Of a stretch of 29,258 bases of DNA, positions 1 through 7,511 are shown one piece after another. The position numbers and the translations under genes are program-made. Within the stretch, counting starts at the first letter, position 1. Every line of letters begins with the position of its first letter. The notes beneath the pieces are model-generated. The model worked only from the letters and a program-made list of their open reading frames with translations, searched no databases and was not told where the DNA came from. Source of the stretch: CAZSNH01 sp052388455 (GTDB taxonomy: Bacteria; Pseudomonadota; Alphaproteobacteria; Rhizobiales; Hyphomicrobiaceae); assembly GCA_052388455.1 (NCBI GenBank), contig JBQTIA010000056.1, forward strand, positions 1 through 29,258, read 5' to 3'.

Positions 1-15
1 GGGTCGCCTTTGCCC

Positions 16-52
16 CGGGCCCCGTGCCGGACCCGCCGGGGCTTGGGGCCCG
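16..52 (+). terminator. Possible terminator hairpin of an upstream gene
   Basis: CGGGCCCC (16-23) is the exact reverse complement of GGGGCCCG (45-52), giving an 8-bp GC stem around a 21-nt GC-rich loop. It is followed by a loose T-containing stretch (TTTCGCAACTTTCT) rather than a clean T-run. It may be the end of an off-window gene, but it could equally be a GC-rich chance fold. Confidence 0.3.
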
Positions 53-133
53 TTTCGCAACTTTCTATTGGCCCCACCCCGCGCGCGGGCCCTAGCGCGC
101 CAACGACAAAGACACTAGCCAAGCCAATGTTTT

Positions 134-210
134 CTAGTGTGATTAGATTGCGAAGTCCGCTTGGCAGACGAGCGGCAAGGTGCTGGCAGACTTCGGAATC
201 ATCACACCAG
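134..210. repeat. Imperfect inverted repeat with CTAG end
   Basis: CTAGTGTGAT (134-143) pairs with ATCACACCAG (201-210) at 9 of 10 positions, and CGAAGTC (151-157) pairs exactly with GACTTCG (189-195). CCGC (157-160) and GCGG (172-175) can extend the fold inwards. The outer CTAGTG start resembles the arm at 2244-2252 in the hairpin array on the other side of gap, so both may belong to one small repeat family. No coding function is visible. Confidence 0.45.
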
Positions 211-379
211 TCCCAGCCGCCCGGAGGGGCTCCGTCGAGGTTCCGATTTCGCCCCGAGGGGCCGTACGTCGAAGACCTTAAGTGCTCTGCAACGGCGGCG
301 CAACAAACGACCCCGATCTGGCCACCGAATTCGTTCCGCGTTTCGAGCAAGCCGCCGCCGAAGCACGTGCGTTGCCGCA

Positions 380-408
380 TTGACAGGCAGTGGCTGGCTC
401 AAGTTAAT
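380..408 (+). promoter_or_regulatory. Predicted sigma-70-type promoter of gap
   Basis: A perfect -35 box TTGACA (380-385) is followed after 17 bases by the -10-like hexamer GTTAAT (403-408), which matches TATAAT at 4 of 6 positions. Transcription would start near 415, leaving a short leader that contains GGAGG at 428-432, eight bases before the gap ATG at 441. Confidence 0.55.
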
Positions 409-440
409 GGCGCGCTTCTGACAGGCTGGAGGATGACAGA

Positions 441-1448
441 ATGACGGTGAAGGTCGCCATCAACGGATTTGGCCGCATCGGCCGCAATGTTCTGAGGGCG
501 ATCGCCGAGTCGGGCCGCAAGGACATCGAGGTGGTCGCCATCAACGATCTCGGTCCGGTCGAAACCAACGCCCATCTGCTGCGCTACGATTCGGTGCATG
601 GCCGGTTCCCAGGCCGCGTGACGGTGACCGGCGACAGCATCGATGTCGGCACCGGTCCGATCAAGGTGACCGCCATCAAGAATCCGGCCGAGTTGCCGCA
701 CCGGGCGCTGGGCGTCGACGTGGCCATGGAATGTACCGGAATTTTCACGTCCAAGGACAAGGCCAAGGCGCATCTCGATGCCGGCGCCCGGCGCGTGCTG
801 GTCTCGGCCCCCGCCGACAATGCCGATCTGACCGTCGTCTACGGCGTCAATCACGATAAGCTCACGCGTGAGCACATGGTGGTGTCGAATGCTTCGTGCA
901 CGACCAACTGCCTGGCGCCCGTCGCCAAGGTGCTGAACGACCTCGTCGGCATCGACAAAGGGTTCATGACCACAATCCACGCCTACACCGGTGACCAGCC
1001 GACGCTCGATACCCTGCACAAGGATCTCTATCGCGGGCGCGCCGCCGCGCTGTCGATGATTCCGACGTCGACGGGGGCCGCGAAGGCCGTCGGCCTCGTG
1101 CTGCCGGAATTGAATGGCCGTCTCGACGGCACGGCAATCCGCGTGCCGACGCCGAATGTCTCGGTCGTCGATTTCAAGTTCATCGCCAAGCGGGAGACGA
1201 CGAAGGACGAAATCAACGCCGCGGTGAAAAAGGCCGCCAGCCAGGAGTTGAAAGGCATCCTTGGCGTCACGGACGAGCCGAACGTCTCGAGCGATTTCAA
1301 TCACGACGCCCACTCGTCGATCTTCCACCTCGACCAGACCAAGGTGCTCGACGGGCGCCTCGTGCGCGTGCTGGCGTGGTACGACAACGAGTGGGGCTTC
1401 TCCAACCGCATGGCCGACACCGCAGTCGCGATGGCCAAGGTGATGTGA
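441..1448 (+). CDS. gap: Type I glyceraldehyde-3-phosphate dehydrogenase
   Basis: This cytoplasmic enzyme oxidises glyceraldehyde 3-phosphate with NAD(P) and phosphate to 1,3-bisphosphoglycerate, in glycolysis or, reversed, in gluconeogenesis and the Calvin cycle. The 335 residues match the usual family length. The N-terminal Rossmann motif NGFGRIGR is at 8-15, the catalytic cysteine is Cys153 in ASCTTNCLAP, the partner histidine is His180 in TTIHAYTGD, and the C-terminal WYDNEWGFSNR segment is intact. The ATG at 441 has GGAGG eight bases upstream and a good promoter at 380-408. In many related genomes gap sits between tkt and pgk; here it is followed by a gene-free region and a glycan island, so it appears to be transcribed alone. 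Cofactor preference (NAD or NADP) cannot be settled by eye. Confidence 0.97.
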   Translation: MTVKVAINGFGRIGRNVLRAIAESGRKDIEVVAINDLGPVETNAHLLRYDSVHGRFPGRVTVTGDSIDVGTGPIKVTAIKNPAELPHRALGVDVAMECTGIFTSKDKAKAHLDAGARRVLVSAPADNADLTVVYGVNHDKLTREHMVVSNASCTTNCLAPVAKVLNDLVGIDKGFMTTIHAYTGDQPTLDTLHKDLYRGRAAALSMIPTSTGAAKAVGLVLPELNGRLDGTAIRVPTPNVSVVDFKFIAKRETTKDEINAAVKKAASQELKGILGVTDEPNVSSDFNHDAHSSIFHLDQTKVLDGRLVRVLAWYDNEWGFSNRMADTAVAMAKVM

Positions 1449-1689
1449 AGTCATTGATCTCGAGCGACGGCCATTCCAGACTCCAGGATCGCGATATGCT
1501 GGCTTCCTTCGAAGAGAAGAAGGCAGATCTGCGATGTCAGATCTTTAAATACGAAGGTTTCATGCTGACCGACGAATGGTCGGAGGCGGAAGCCTCGATC
1601 TTCTAGATCTACAAATTCGAAACCGCGAAAGCGCCCGTTCGTACGGGCGGAGTATGGGAGAATATTTCTTCGTCGAGAAGAGGTCGACG

Positions 1690-2047
1690 ACACCCGATGG
1701 TGACGTGCAGCTCGCAAGGTTCCGCCCCGAGGATGCGGCCGATGCCTTCGATGCCGCGCTCGCGTCGAGCTCCAATACGCCGGTGACGTCGTCACACATC
1801 ATGCGCCGAGCCTCACGGCGCTCAATCCGACGCACCGGGGGAACGGGCTCGACGGCGCCTTCGCCAGCGATCTCGACCGCTGGATCGAATCACTGGCGCG
1901 GGTCCCAGTCTGGGTGCATGCCCACACCCACGTCCGGCGCACCGGCCGCATCGGAGGGACGCTCGTCTGCGCCAACTGCCGGGGCTTCGATGGCAAGGAT
2001 GACAGCGCGCGGGCACCTTCGCCGCGGACGCCTGGTTCGACGTGTAG
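1690..2047 (+). pseudogene. Frameshifted remnant of a metallophosphoesterase
   Basis: The central part, read in the frame of position 1785, contains VVTHHAPSL, then FASDLDRWIESL and VWVHAHTH followed by RIGGTLVCANCRGF. These match in order the C-terminal half of calcineurin-like metallophosphoesterases (VTHHAPS, then GHTH, then an R-I-G...CNPRGY segment). Upstream, a possible continuation (RPEDAADAFDAAL) lies in a different frame that shifts near 1765, and the likely C-terminal end (TFAADAWFDV and a TAG stop at 2045-2047) lies in a third frame. The N-terminal D-x-H and GDxx metal-binding motifs are absent, and the GHTH glycine reads alanine. I see therefore only a broken 3' part with at least two frameshifts. 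Family assignment rests on these motifs alone; exact borders are uncertain. Confidence 0.55.
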
Positions 2048-2125
2048 GTCGCGACCTGCGCGCCGCTGGCAGCCAGCCGCATTCGGCCGGCAGCTTGAGC
2101 GACATTTCGTTGGTCGAGCGGGCGT

Positions 2126-2372
2126 GTAGGTTCGGGTTCTTGACAGCGAACCTACCGAATTGGATTGACTTTCAAAGACCTTTTTTTAGAAGAGGTCGAC
2201 GCTCGCACCTGCACTAGTTCTGAGGTGCGAGCATCTGCAGGCTCTAGTGTTCCGACTCTGACGCTTGGTTTCCAAGCGTCAGCCCGGAACCTAGCCAGAG
2301 TCTTTGTTTGTGTTCTGGATTCACGAACGCTTGCCGACCTTCGCCCGGAATCAAGCGTTCGATCCAGAACAC
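2126..2372. repeat. Array of four perfect-stem hairpins
   Basis: Four hairpins lie head to tail. (1) GTAGGTTCG 2126-2134 with CGAACCTAC 2147-2155. (2) GCTCGCACCT 2201-2210 with AGGTGCGAGC 2223-2232. (3) CTGACGCTTGG 2258-2268 with CCAAGCGTCAG 2272-2282, extended outwards by GTTCCG/CGGAAC (2249-2254, 2285-2290) and CTAG/CTAG (2244-2247, 2291-2294). (4) TGTTCTGGAT 2311-2320 with ATCCAGAACA 2362-2371, continued after a 3-nt bulge by CGAACGCTTG 2324-2333 with CAAGCGTTCG 2352-2361. In addition CTAGTGTTC (2244-2252) is the reverse complement of GAACACTAG (2367-2375), framing hairpins 3 and 4. No protein is encoded. It may be a miniature repeat element, a structured RNA or a relic of insertion. Confidence 0.7.
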
Positions 2373-2506
2373 TAGGCTCTGAACTTTCCAAAGGAACCCC
2401 TGGATTCATTGTAGATCGAAATCCGCTTCGGACATTCTACTATTCTCCATGCAACCCGAGGCTGCCAGCTCGAAAATCACCATCCAATAGGATTTGAGGC
2501 ATCAAC

Positions 2507-3274
2507 GTGACCGACCCCATACTTCAGATTTTCATCGTCGGCGCGCCGCGATCCGGCACCACGAAGATGGCGCAAGCTCTTCGCAAATCGCTCGATTATC
2601 CGCATATCGGAGAGGGGCATTGGCTGACACTGTTTCGCGACATTGCAGACACCTTTGACGCACATGCCCAGAAATACGCGGACGCATACAGCATTGATCA
2701 GAATTGGATCGCGTCGTACAATCGACCCCAACATCTGCGAGCAATAGCTCGCCTATTCATCCGCGATCGGATCGAAAACGACATCGTAATCGACAAGACG
2801 CCAGGCCGCCTCAATATGATGGGATATATACGCTATCAGAAGCTGGTGCCAAATTGCAAAGCGATAGTTATGACGCGCCGGGGCATCGAGAACGTCGCTA
2901 GCCGTCTGCGCAAGTGGCCCAGTATTTCTTTTCAGCAGCACTGCCAGAGCTGGGCGGACGATATAGAGACGTCACTGAAAGTGATGTCGCAGGGTGGAAA
3001 ATCGGTTCGGATTGACCAGCATCAAATCGCACACGAGCCCAACCGCGTTTGCGAAATCATTTCAGGATTTTTAAAACTCGAAGACGAGCAATCGAAAAAC
3101 CTGCGGTTGCGATTGGCAGGCGCGAACCCCGAGGTTACGCAAGCCGACTACCGCCCACTAAATCTCGAATCGTCAGGCTGGGGCGCAAATGAAATAGCAA
3201 TTTTCCGAGACATTTGCTCTAAAAGCATGGCGAATGCGGGTTACTCGTTCGACCAAACTTATTGGAACAAATAG
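2507..3274 (+). CDS. Sulfotransferase family protein
   Basis: The protein should transfer a sulfuryl group from PAPS to an acceptor, probably a sugar residue given the neighbours; the acceptor cannot be read from sequence. The 255 residues begin with the 5'-phosphosulfate binding loop APRSGTTK (13-20). A DKTPG segment (96-100) and the 3'-phosphate binding region VMTRRGIENVASRLRKW (121-137, with Arg124 and Ser132) follow in the order known for the Sulfotransfer_3 family. The start is GTG at 2507 with TGAGG about eight bases upstream. It faces the glycan operon tail to tail, with only 33 bases between the two stop codons. Codons such as ATA are frequent, unlike gap, ecm or phaC, which suggests horizontal transfer. 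Confidence 0.82.
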   Translation: MTDPILQIFIVGAPRSGTTKMAQALRKSLDYPHIGEGHWLTLFRDIADTFDAHAQKYADAYSIDQNWIASYNRPQHLRAIARLFIRDRIENDIVIDKTPGRLNMMGYIRYQKLVPNCKAIVMTRRGIENVASRLRKWPSISFQQHCQSWADDIETSLKVMSQGGKSVRIDQHQIAHEPNRVCEIISGFLKLEDEQSKNLRLRLAGANPEVTQADYRPLNLESSGWGANEIAIFRDICSKSMANAGYSFDQTYWNK

Positions 3275-3307
3275 CCCTTGAGATGCTGAGGCATTTTCCA
3301 CGCTGGA

Positions 3308-4507
3308 TCATTCAGATCCCAGAATATTAGTCAGGTGCCTTGAGGTTCTGACGTTGTTGCCCTTAATAAGTTCTTGAAGCATTCTCCCCAATTGCACTCT
3401 TGTTCTATCGTAGAGTTCCGAATTCCAGTCATCAAGGATTGATCTAACGTCGCTCACTGTAATTCCATTCTGGAAATCCTTGGCATTGGCACTGGGGATT
3501 CCCATCGTTTCACACAACTCCTTCGTGCGGGAGTCGACGTACAGACAAACGCTCGGAACACCTGCTTGGAGTCCCAGCATCGTTCCGTGAATTCGGGTGC
3601 CGACGACATAGTCAAACGTCCGCAGCCCCGCCATCCACTCGGGAACAAACGAGTAAACACGAGCATTTCGCGCAAACCAACGGAGCGTTCCGGTCCTCAA
3701 GCGCTCGGGCAGCACCTTCGAGCATTGCGCCTCGATCGCCGGCCGCATATTGCCCCCATATATCTGACGCGCCGCGGCAATCATGTTGGGCGGATGCTGC
3801 ACGATGTATTCACCCCGTGTGCTGAGCAACATTTCAATGAGCGACTGCTCAAGTCCAAGAAGTTCCGGTCGGCTAGGACTGCCCGCCGCGACGGCCACTC
3901 GGGGTCTCTTCTGCTTTTTATGAGCGCGAATTTTCCGCGAAATAGTCACGCCGAGGCTGGGGTGTGCACAAATGAAGTTCGACGGGCATCCTGTCACTAC
4001 GGCATGCTTGTCCAATCCAAAATGCTTCAACACGAGCATTGAGGTATGGCCCCTCAATGAAATATTAGGAATATCCTTCACGGGAGCGCGAGAGGCGATG
4101 TGCTCCAGCCACTCGATAGTGCCCTGCGGCACGGCATCTGGCTCCATCTTTTCCAGCTGAAACTGACTGCCGAGCCCGATCATCAAAATCGGAATGTGTG
4201 ACTTTGTCATCGCGGGGACCACACGCCCCATGTCCACGTGCGCACCAATCTGATTTGCAGCCGGAAAAACCATCACATCCTTCTCTGCGTCAAACTGACG
4301 AAGAGTAGACGTCCACGGATGAGCGTTGACAGACGTCCCGAATATCAGCCAGCAGGCGTGTACAAAGGCAAGGTTGCCAGTATTCTGAGAGTAACACTTC
4401 GTAAACTGCTCGACATTTTTAAATTCAACATTCGGCGCCACGGGCGCCAAGCCATAAAGATGCGGATTGCGCAGCACTGCACTCCCTAGCCCGGCCACAT
4501 CCTGCAT
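3308..4507 (-). CDS. Polysaccharide pyruvyl transferase family protein
   Basis: Members of this family add a pyruvate ketal from phosphoenolpyruvate to a sugar of an exopolysaccharide or cell-wall glycan. Seen here are the family's two-domain layout and the C-terminal signature VVGTRIHGTMLGLQAGVPSV followed by VDSRTKELCETMGIP; the segment HIPILMIGLGSQFQ in the first half is also typical. I chose the ATG at 4507 (399 residues) because GGGAAG lies just upstream and the start then falls 22 bases behind the glycosyltransferase stop. A TTG at 4567 would add 20 residues and overlap that gene. It is the last gene of the minus-strand glycan operon. The acceptor sugar is unknown, and some family members act in other pathways, so the function is inferred from context. 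Confidence 0.8.
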   Translation of the reverse strand: MQDVAGLGSAVLRNPHLYGLAPVAPNVEFKNVEQFTKCYSQNTGNLAFVHACWLIFGTSVNAHPWTSTLRQFDAEKDVMVFPAANQIGAHVDMGRVVPAMTKSHIPILMIGLGSQFQLEKMEPDAVPQGTIEWLEHIASRAPVKDIPNISLRGHTSMLVLKHFGLDKHAVVTGCPSNFICAHPSLGVTISRKIRAHKKQKRPRVAVAAGSPSRPELLGLEQSLIEMLLSTRGEYIVQHPPNMIAAARQIYGGNMRPAIEAQCSKVLPERLRTGTLRWFARNARVYSFVPEWMAGLRTFDYVVGTRIHGTMLGLQAGVPSVCLYVDSRTKELCETMGIPSANAKDFQNGITVSDVRSILDDWNSELYDRTRVQLGRMLQELIKGNNVRTSRHLTNILGSE

Positions 4508-4529
4508 CTTCAGCTTCCCATCTTCGGCT

Positions 4530-5615
4530 TCACTGGCGGTCGATAAGATTCGCAATTGATTGCTCAATTTCGCTCAAATACGAGCGGAAGTTCGCTCTCT
4601 CGTCTATGGACGGGTCAACGGGTAAATCATCCTGAACCCGAAGCGCCATCTCGATCCGAGCGGGCTCGGCACGGCCGCTGGACACGGGAAAGTACTTGCG
4701 CACCTTGATGTGAGAGTCCCCCGTGTCCGCAAAACATACGACTTTTTTGCCGAGCACAAGCGCTTCGTAGACGACCAAGGGATTGGGATCCTCACGCGCA
4801 GTCAGTATCAGAGATTCGCAATCGGCGAGGATCGGGAAAGGATTAATCAGCCAGCCCGTACAATAGAAATTGGACGGCGCCTTTGCAATTCGGCTCCGGA
4901 AGCCTGTCATAAAAGCTTCCTGAGACTGGCCGCCAATCCAGATGAAGTCGCGATCCTGCATTCGCACCGCGGTCTCGAGAAAAATGTCAATTCCCTTCCT
5001 GTAGCAGGCGGATCCGACCATGCAGTGCCGGCGTCGCCCCTCCCCGAACCCTGAATGACGCAGGGCGAAATAGTCGTCATGCTCGCTGGTCCGGTCGTCC
5101 ACCTTGGAAAGGACGTGGCCGACATCGATCGCCACACCGATGGCTTTCAGTTGATCCGCGGGGAGTCCTTGATGTCGAAGCTGCTCCTCGATCCTGTCCG
5201 AAGCGCACAATGTCAGTGAGGCGAGCCGATGGCGATCAATGGAGTAGTGACCAATGGCGGAAAACTCATTGCGTACGGCATCCAGCTCGTGGACGTGCAA
5301 TATCGAGGGAATGCCGGCTTCCGATGCGGCCACGACCCACTCGATAGATGCGACCGTATTTGCGTAGACGATGCTCGGCCGGCGCTGATCTATGATCTCG
5401 CGTGCATAGGCCAGCGCGCTCTTGTAGGTCACAGAAAGCTCATGCGAGGTATCGGAGATGTGAAACTGGAAGCCACCGCTCGTCAGTTCTCCACCTAATG
5501 GCCCGCCACGCTTTGCAATCAGGAGGTCACCCTCGCGCCGGAGGGCCTTGTAAGTGTCGACCAAGAGGCGCGGTGCGCCTGTCAGCGATAAATCATGAGT
5601 GATGAAGAGACGCAT
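4530..5615 (-). CDS. GT4-type glycosyltransferase
   Basis: The 361-residue protein has the GT-B fold pattern of family 4 glycosyltransferases (retaining enzymes using nucleotide sugars). The N-terminal half opens with THDLSLTGAPRLLVD and contains ILHVHELD. The C-terminal donor-binding half contains VGSACYRKGIDIFLE, then the acidic motif REDPNPLVVYEAL (Asp276 and Glu284, seven residues between) and GKKVVCF. No signal peptide or membrane segment is seen, so it is cytoplasmic or membrane-associated. It starts nine bases behind the stop of the RgpF-like gene and is followed after 22 bases by the pyruvyl transferase, which indicates one transcript. Donor and acceptor sugars cannot be inferred. Confidence 0.85.
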   Translation of the reverse strand: MRLFITHDLSLTGAPRLLVDTYKALRREGDLLIAKRGGPLGGELTSGGFQFHISDTSHELSVTYKSALAYAREIIDQRRPSIVYANTVASIEWVVAASEAGIPSILHVHELDAVRNEFSAIGHYSIDRHRLASLTLCASDRIEEQLRHQGLPADQLKAIGVAIDVGHVLSKVDDRTSEHDDYFALRHSGFGEGRRRHCMVGSACYRKGIDIFLETAVRMQDRDFIWIGGQSQEAFMTGFRSRIAKAPSNFYCTGWLINPFPILADCESLILTAREDPNPLVVYEALVLGKKVVCFADTGDSHIKVRKYFPVSSGRAEPARIEMALRVQDDLPVDPSIDERANFRSYLSEIEQSIANLIDRQ

Positions 5616-5624
5616 CGAATCTCG

Positions 5625-7511
5625 CTAATTCCATACACAATGAAGACCACGATGCGTAGCAACTTCCTGCACGATGCGCTCCACGGCATGTTCCAGAAGG
5701 CCGTCCGTGCGCTTCTCGCCTTGTAATGCTCCAGTGTCGGAAAAAATACAATCTCTAGTGAGTTCTGTGATCTCGCGCCACACGCTGAGCCGCGTCACCA
5801 TCATGGAGCCTGAAAGATATTCTACTGAACTGTTCTGCATGGGGACCGACATATAGTGCTGACGCAACGCGCTGACCTTGATCAGATTGGCGCCCATGTT
5901 TGCACGCTGCCAACGCTGCGAAAAATAGCCCCCGACGCCCTTAAGATGTGTCTCGTCTCCCTCTTTGCAGTGCCGATTGATCTCGCTCAGCCCGGCGACA
6001 ATACTGTCTGCCATGGCCTCCTTCCACTGTGCCACCAATGTTCTGTCGTTCTGGCTGCTTTTCTTTCCATGAAGCGTGACCAGCCATTCGCTCCCGGAAA
6101 ATTTCTCGCATCGTAGAATGGAAAGAAGGGCACCAAGATCGTGACCGCGGTTCTCTGTGAGGTAAACCTCGATCGACGGGCCGAATTCCTCCTTCAGGCT
6201 GGATACAACACTTGAAGTGGCCATGGACTCGGAAATTGAAAAAACGAACCGAAACTTCAATGAATCGAATTCTTTGAGCCGTGCACAAACCGATTTTATC
6301 CACTCCAGTTCCGATACATAGTACAGGTGACACACGACAACGACATTGGTCAGCATATCCCTGTGCGAGTCGGAAAAATCCCTGCCGAATGTTCGGCGCA
6401 ACTTCACGAGCTCATGTTTTTGCTCGCGCGTCTGACGCTCGGTCCCCAATGCAGACATTGCCCGCAAGGCGCACTCGAACGCGTTTGCCTGCTTGTTTTT
6501 GATCCATTGCGCGCGAAATGCGCTCATGAATTTCCGCAAGTCGAGCGCCGAGCGATCTGGGGCCCCGATACACAATTCGACAACGTCTGCCGGCCGGAAA
6601 ACTCTTTTTTCCTTCACGCCATGCGCATCGAAATGCTTTGCTGGATTAGAGCGGAACTCCCCCTTGGCAATGTCTGGATTGAGCATCAGATAAGCAACCG
6701 GGTCGAAGCGTTGCAGTTTGCTTGGCGATTCAATATTGGATTGCAGCCACCTGTAGAAGTTCAGAACGCGGCAAACATCCGAGATCGGCGCCACAGAGAA
6801 CCCGCGAGAAGAATTGGTGCTCTTTGTTGGAGGTGCACGCTCAATGGCTGCGCGTGATTGGTTGCGAATACCAGCGTGAGCGGCGCTGATCGCTGTGCGC
6901 CGCTCTTTGCGGCCGTACTTGATATAATGGAAAAACGGGTTGATTTCCAAAGTACGAACGTCTTCGTAGCGCTCGAGATAGGAGGTGGTCGAAAACCACG
7001 GTGCAGGGTCGCGGCCCTCCTTCCACCCGAAGCGGATGTAATGCTTCAGAGGATCGAGGTTGTTGCGCTTGATGTCCTTGTATCGATTGCTGTAGTAGTC
7101 GGCGTCGAAATGTTCGGCCAACACCCGCTCGATCAAAGCGCTGTTTGCGACGGGTATCGACGACCCCTCTGCTGCGGGTTTCGTCTGGCGCCCTTCGCTG
7201 CGTCCATACCTGATGTAGTGGAGGAACGGATTGACAGCGGCCGTCCGAACATCGCTGTTCAGCTCGAGATAGGCTGCGGTCGAGAACCAGGGCGCCGGAT
7301 CACGCGATTCGCGCCACCCTTCCAGCATGAAGTGGTGGAGAGGGTCGACGCTAGCCTGGACAATATCGGGATAGCGCGACAGGTAAAACGCAGCATCGAA
7401 CTCTTTTTCTACGAGTTTTTTTTCCTCTTGTAGCTTGGCATTGGCGCCGAGGCGCCCGAATATTCGAAAAAACCTCGCTCGTCCGGAACCCACTCGATGA
7501 GACCCCAACAT
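5625..7511 (-). CDS. RgpF-type rhamnan synthesis protein with N-terminal repeats
   Basis: The C-terminal part (about residues 390-600) matches the rhamnan synthesis F family, which takes part in making rhamnose-rich surface glycans: VVVVCHLYYVSELEW, TENRGHDLGALL and VTLHGKKS are characteristic. Ahead of it are five copies of a ~35-residue unit of the type FDxxYYLxxYPDI...DPLxHYxxxGWKEGRDPAPWF, at about 38-72, 76-108, 135-168, 173-204 and 268-303; such units occur in many glycosyltransferase polypeptides, with unknown role. I chose the ATG at 7511 (628 residues) because AGGAG lies ten bases upstream. A GTG at 7670 would add 53 residues with a hydrophobic stretch but has no visible ribosome binding site. 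It is the first gene of the minus-strand glycan operon. The enzymatic role is inferred from the family. Confidence 0.8.
   Translation of the reverse strand: MLGSHRVGSGRARFFRIFGRLGANAKLQEEKKLVEKEFDAAFYLSRYPDIVQASVDPLHHFMLEGWRESRDPAPWFSTAAYLELNSDVRTAAVNPFLHYIRYGRSEGRQTKPAAEGSSIPVANSALIERVLAEHFDADYYSNRYKDIKRNNLDPLKHYIRFGWKEGRDPAPWFSTTSYLERYEDVRTLEINPFFHYIKYGRKERRTAISAAHAGIRNQSRAAIERAPPTKSTNSSRGFSVAPISDVCRVLNFYRWLQSNIESPSKLQRFDPVAYLMLNPDIAKGEFRSNPAKHFDAHGVKEKRVFRPADVVELCIGAPDRSALDLRKFMSAFRAQWIKNKQANAFECALRAMSALGTERQTREQKHELVKLRRTFGRDFSDSHRDMLTNVVVVCHLYYVSELEWIKSVCARLKEFDSLKFRFVFSISESMATSSVVSSLKEEFGPSIEVYLTENRGHDLGALLSILRCEKFSGSEWLVTLHGKKSSQNDRTLVAQWKEAMADSIVAGLSEINRHCKEGDETHLKGVGGYFSQRWQRANMGANLIKVSALRQHYMSVPMQNSSVEYLSGSMMVTRLSVWREITELTRDCIFSDTGALQGEKRTDGLLEHAVERIVQEVATHRGLHCVWN

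Larger units (their letters stand above)
1..440. other. Intergenic leader upstream of gap, no gene seen
   Basis: No reading frame here looks like a protein: the translations are arginine/proline-rich and lack family motifs. The stretch holds a GC-rich hairpin near the left edge, an imperfect 77-nt inverted repeat with CTAG at its outer end, and a promoter and ribosome binding site for gap. The first 50 bases may carry the terminator of a gene lying to the left of the window; that gene is not visible. Confidence 0.6.
1449..2506. other. Gene-free region with decayed gene and hairpins
   Basis: Between gap and the sulfotransferase no intact gene is visible. A 36-residue reading frame at 1498-1608 (starting MLASFEEKKAD) has no clear ribosome binding site and no recognised family. 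A 7-bp hairpin CGCCCGT/ACGGGCG lies at 1632-1649, without a T-run. A frameshifted metallophosphoesterase remnant occupies about 1690-2047, and a four-hairpin array follows at 2126-2372. The region looks like a site of past rearrangement between the core gene gap and the glycan island. Confidence 0.6.

Noticed and set aside
399..1454. Long open frame on the minus strand opposite gap (351 codons)
   Set aside because: It is the antisense shadow of the clearly conserved gap gene; its translation is rich in histidine, arginine and aspartate and has no family motif.
1576..2217. 213-codon plus-strand frame after gap
   Set aside because: Its second half runs out of frame with the metallophosphoesterase motifs and is arginine/serine-rich; it is one phase of a frameshifted remnant, not an intact gene.
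2201..2372. Hairpins as integron attC site or CRISPR array
   Set aside because: The stems differ from each other, spacing is irregular, no core-site pattern, integrase or cas gene is present.
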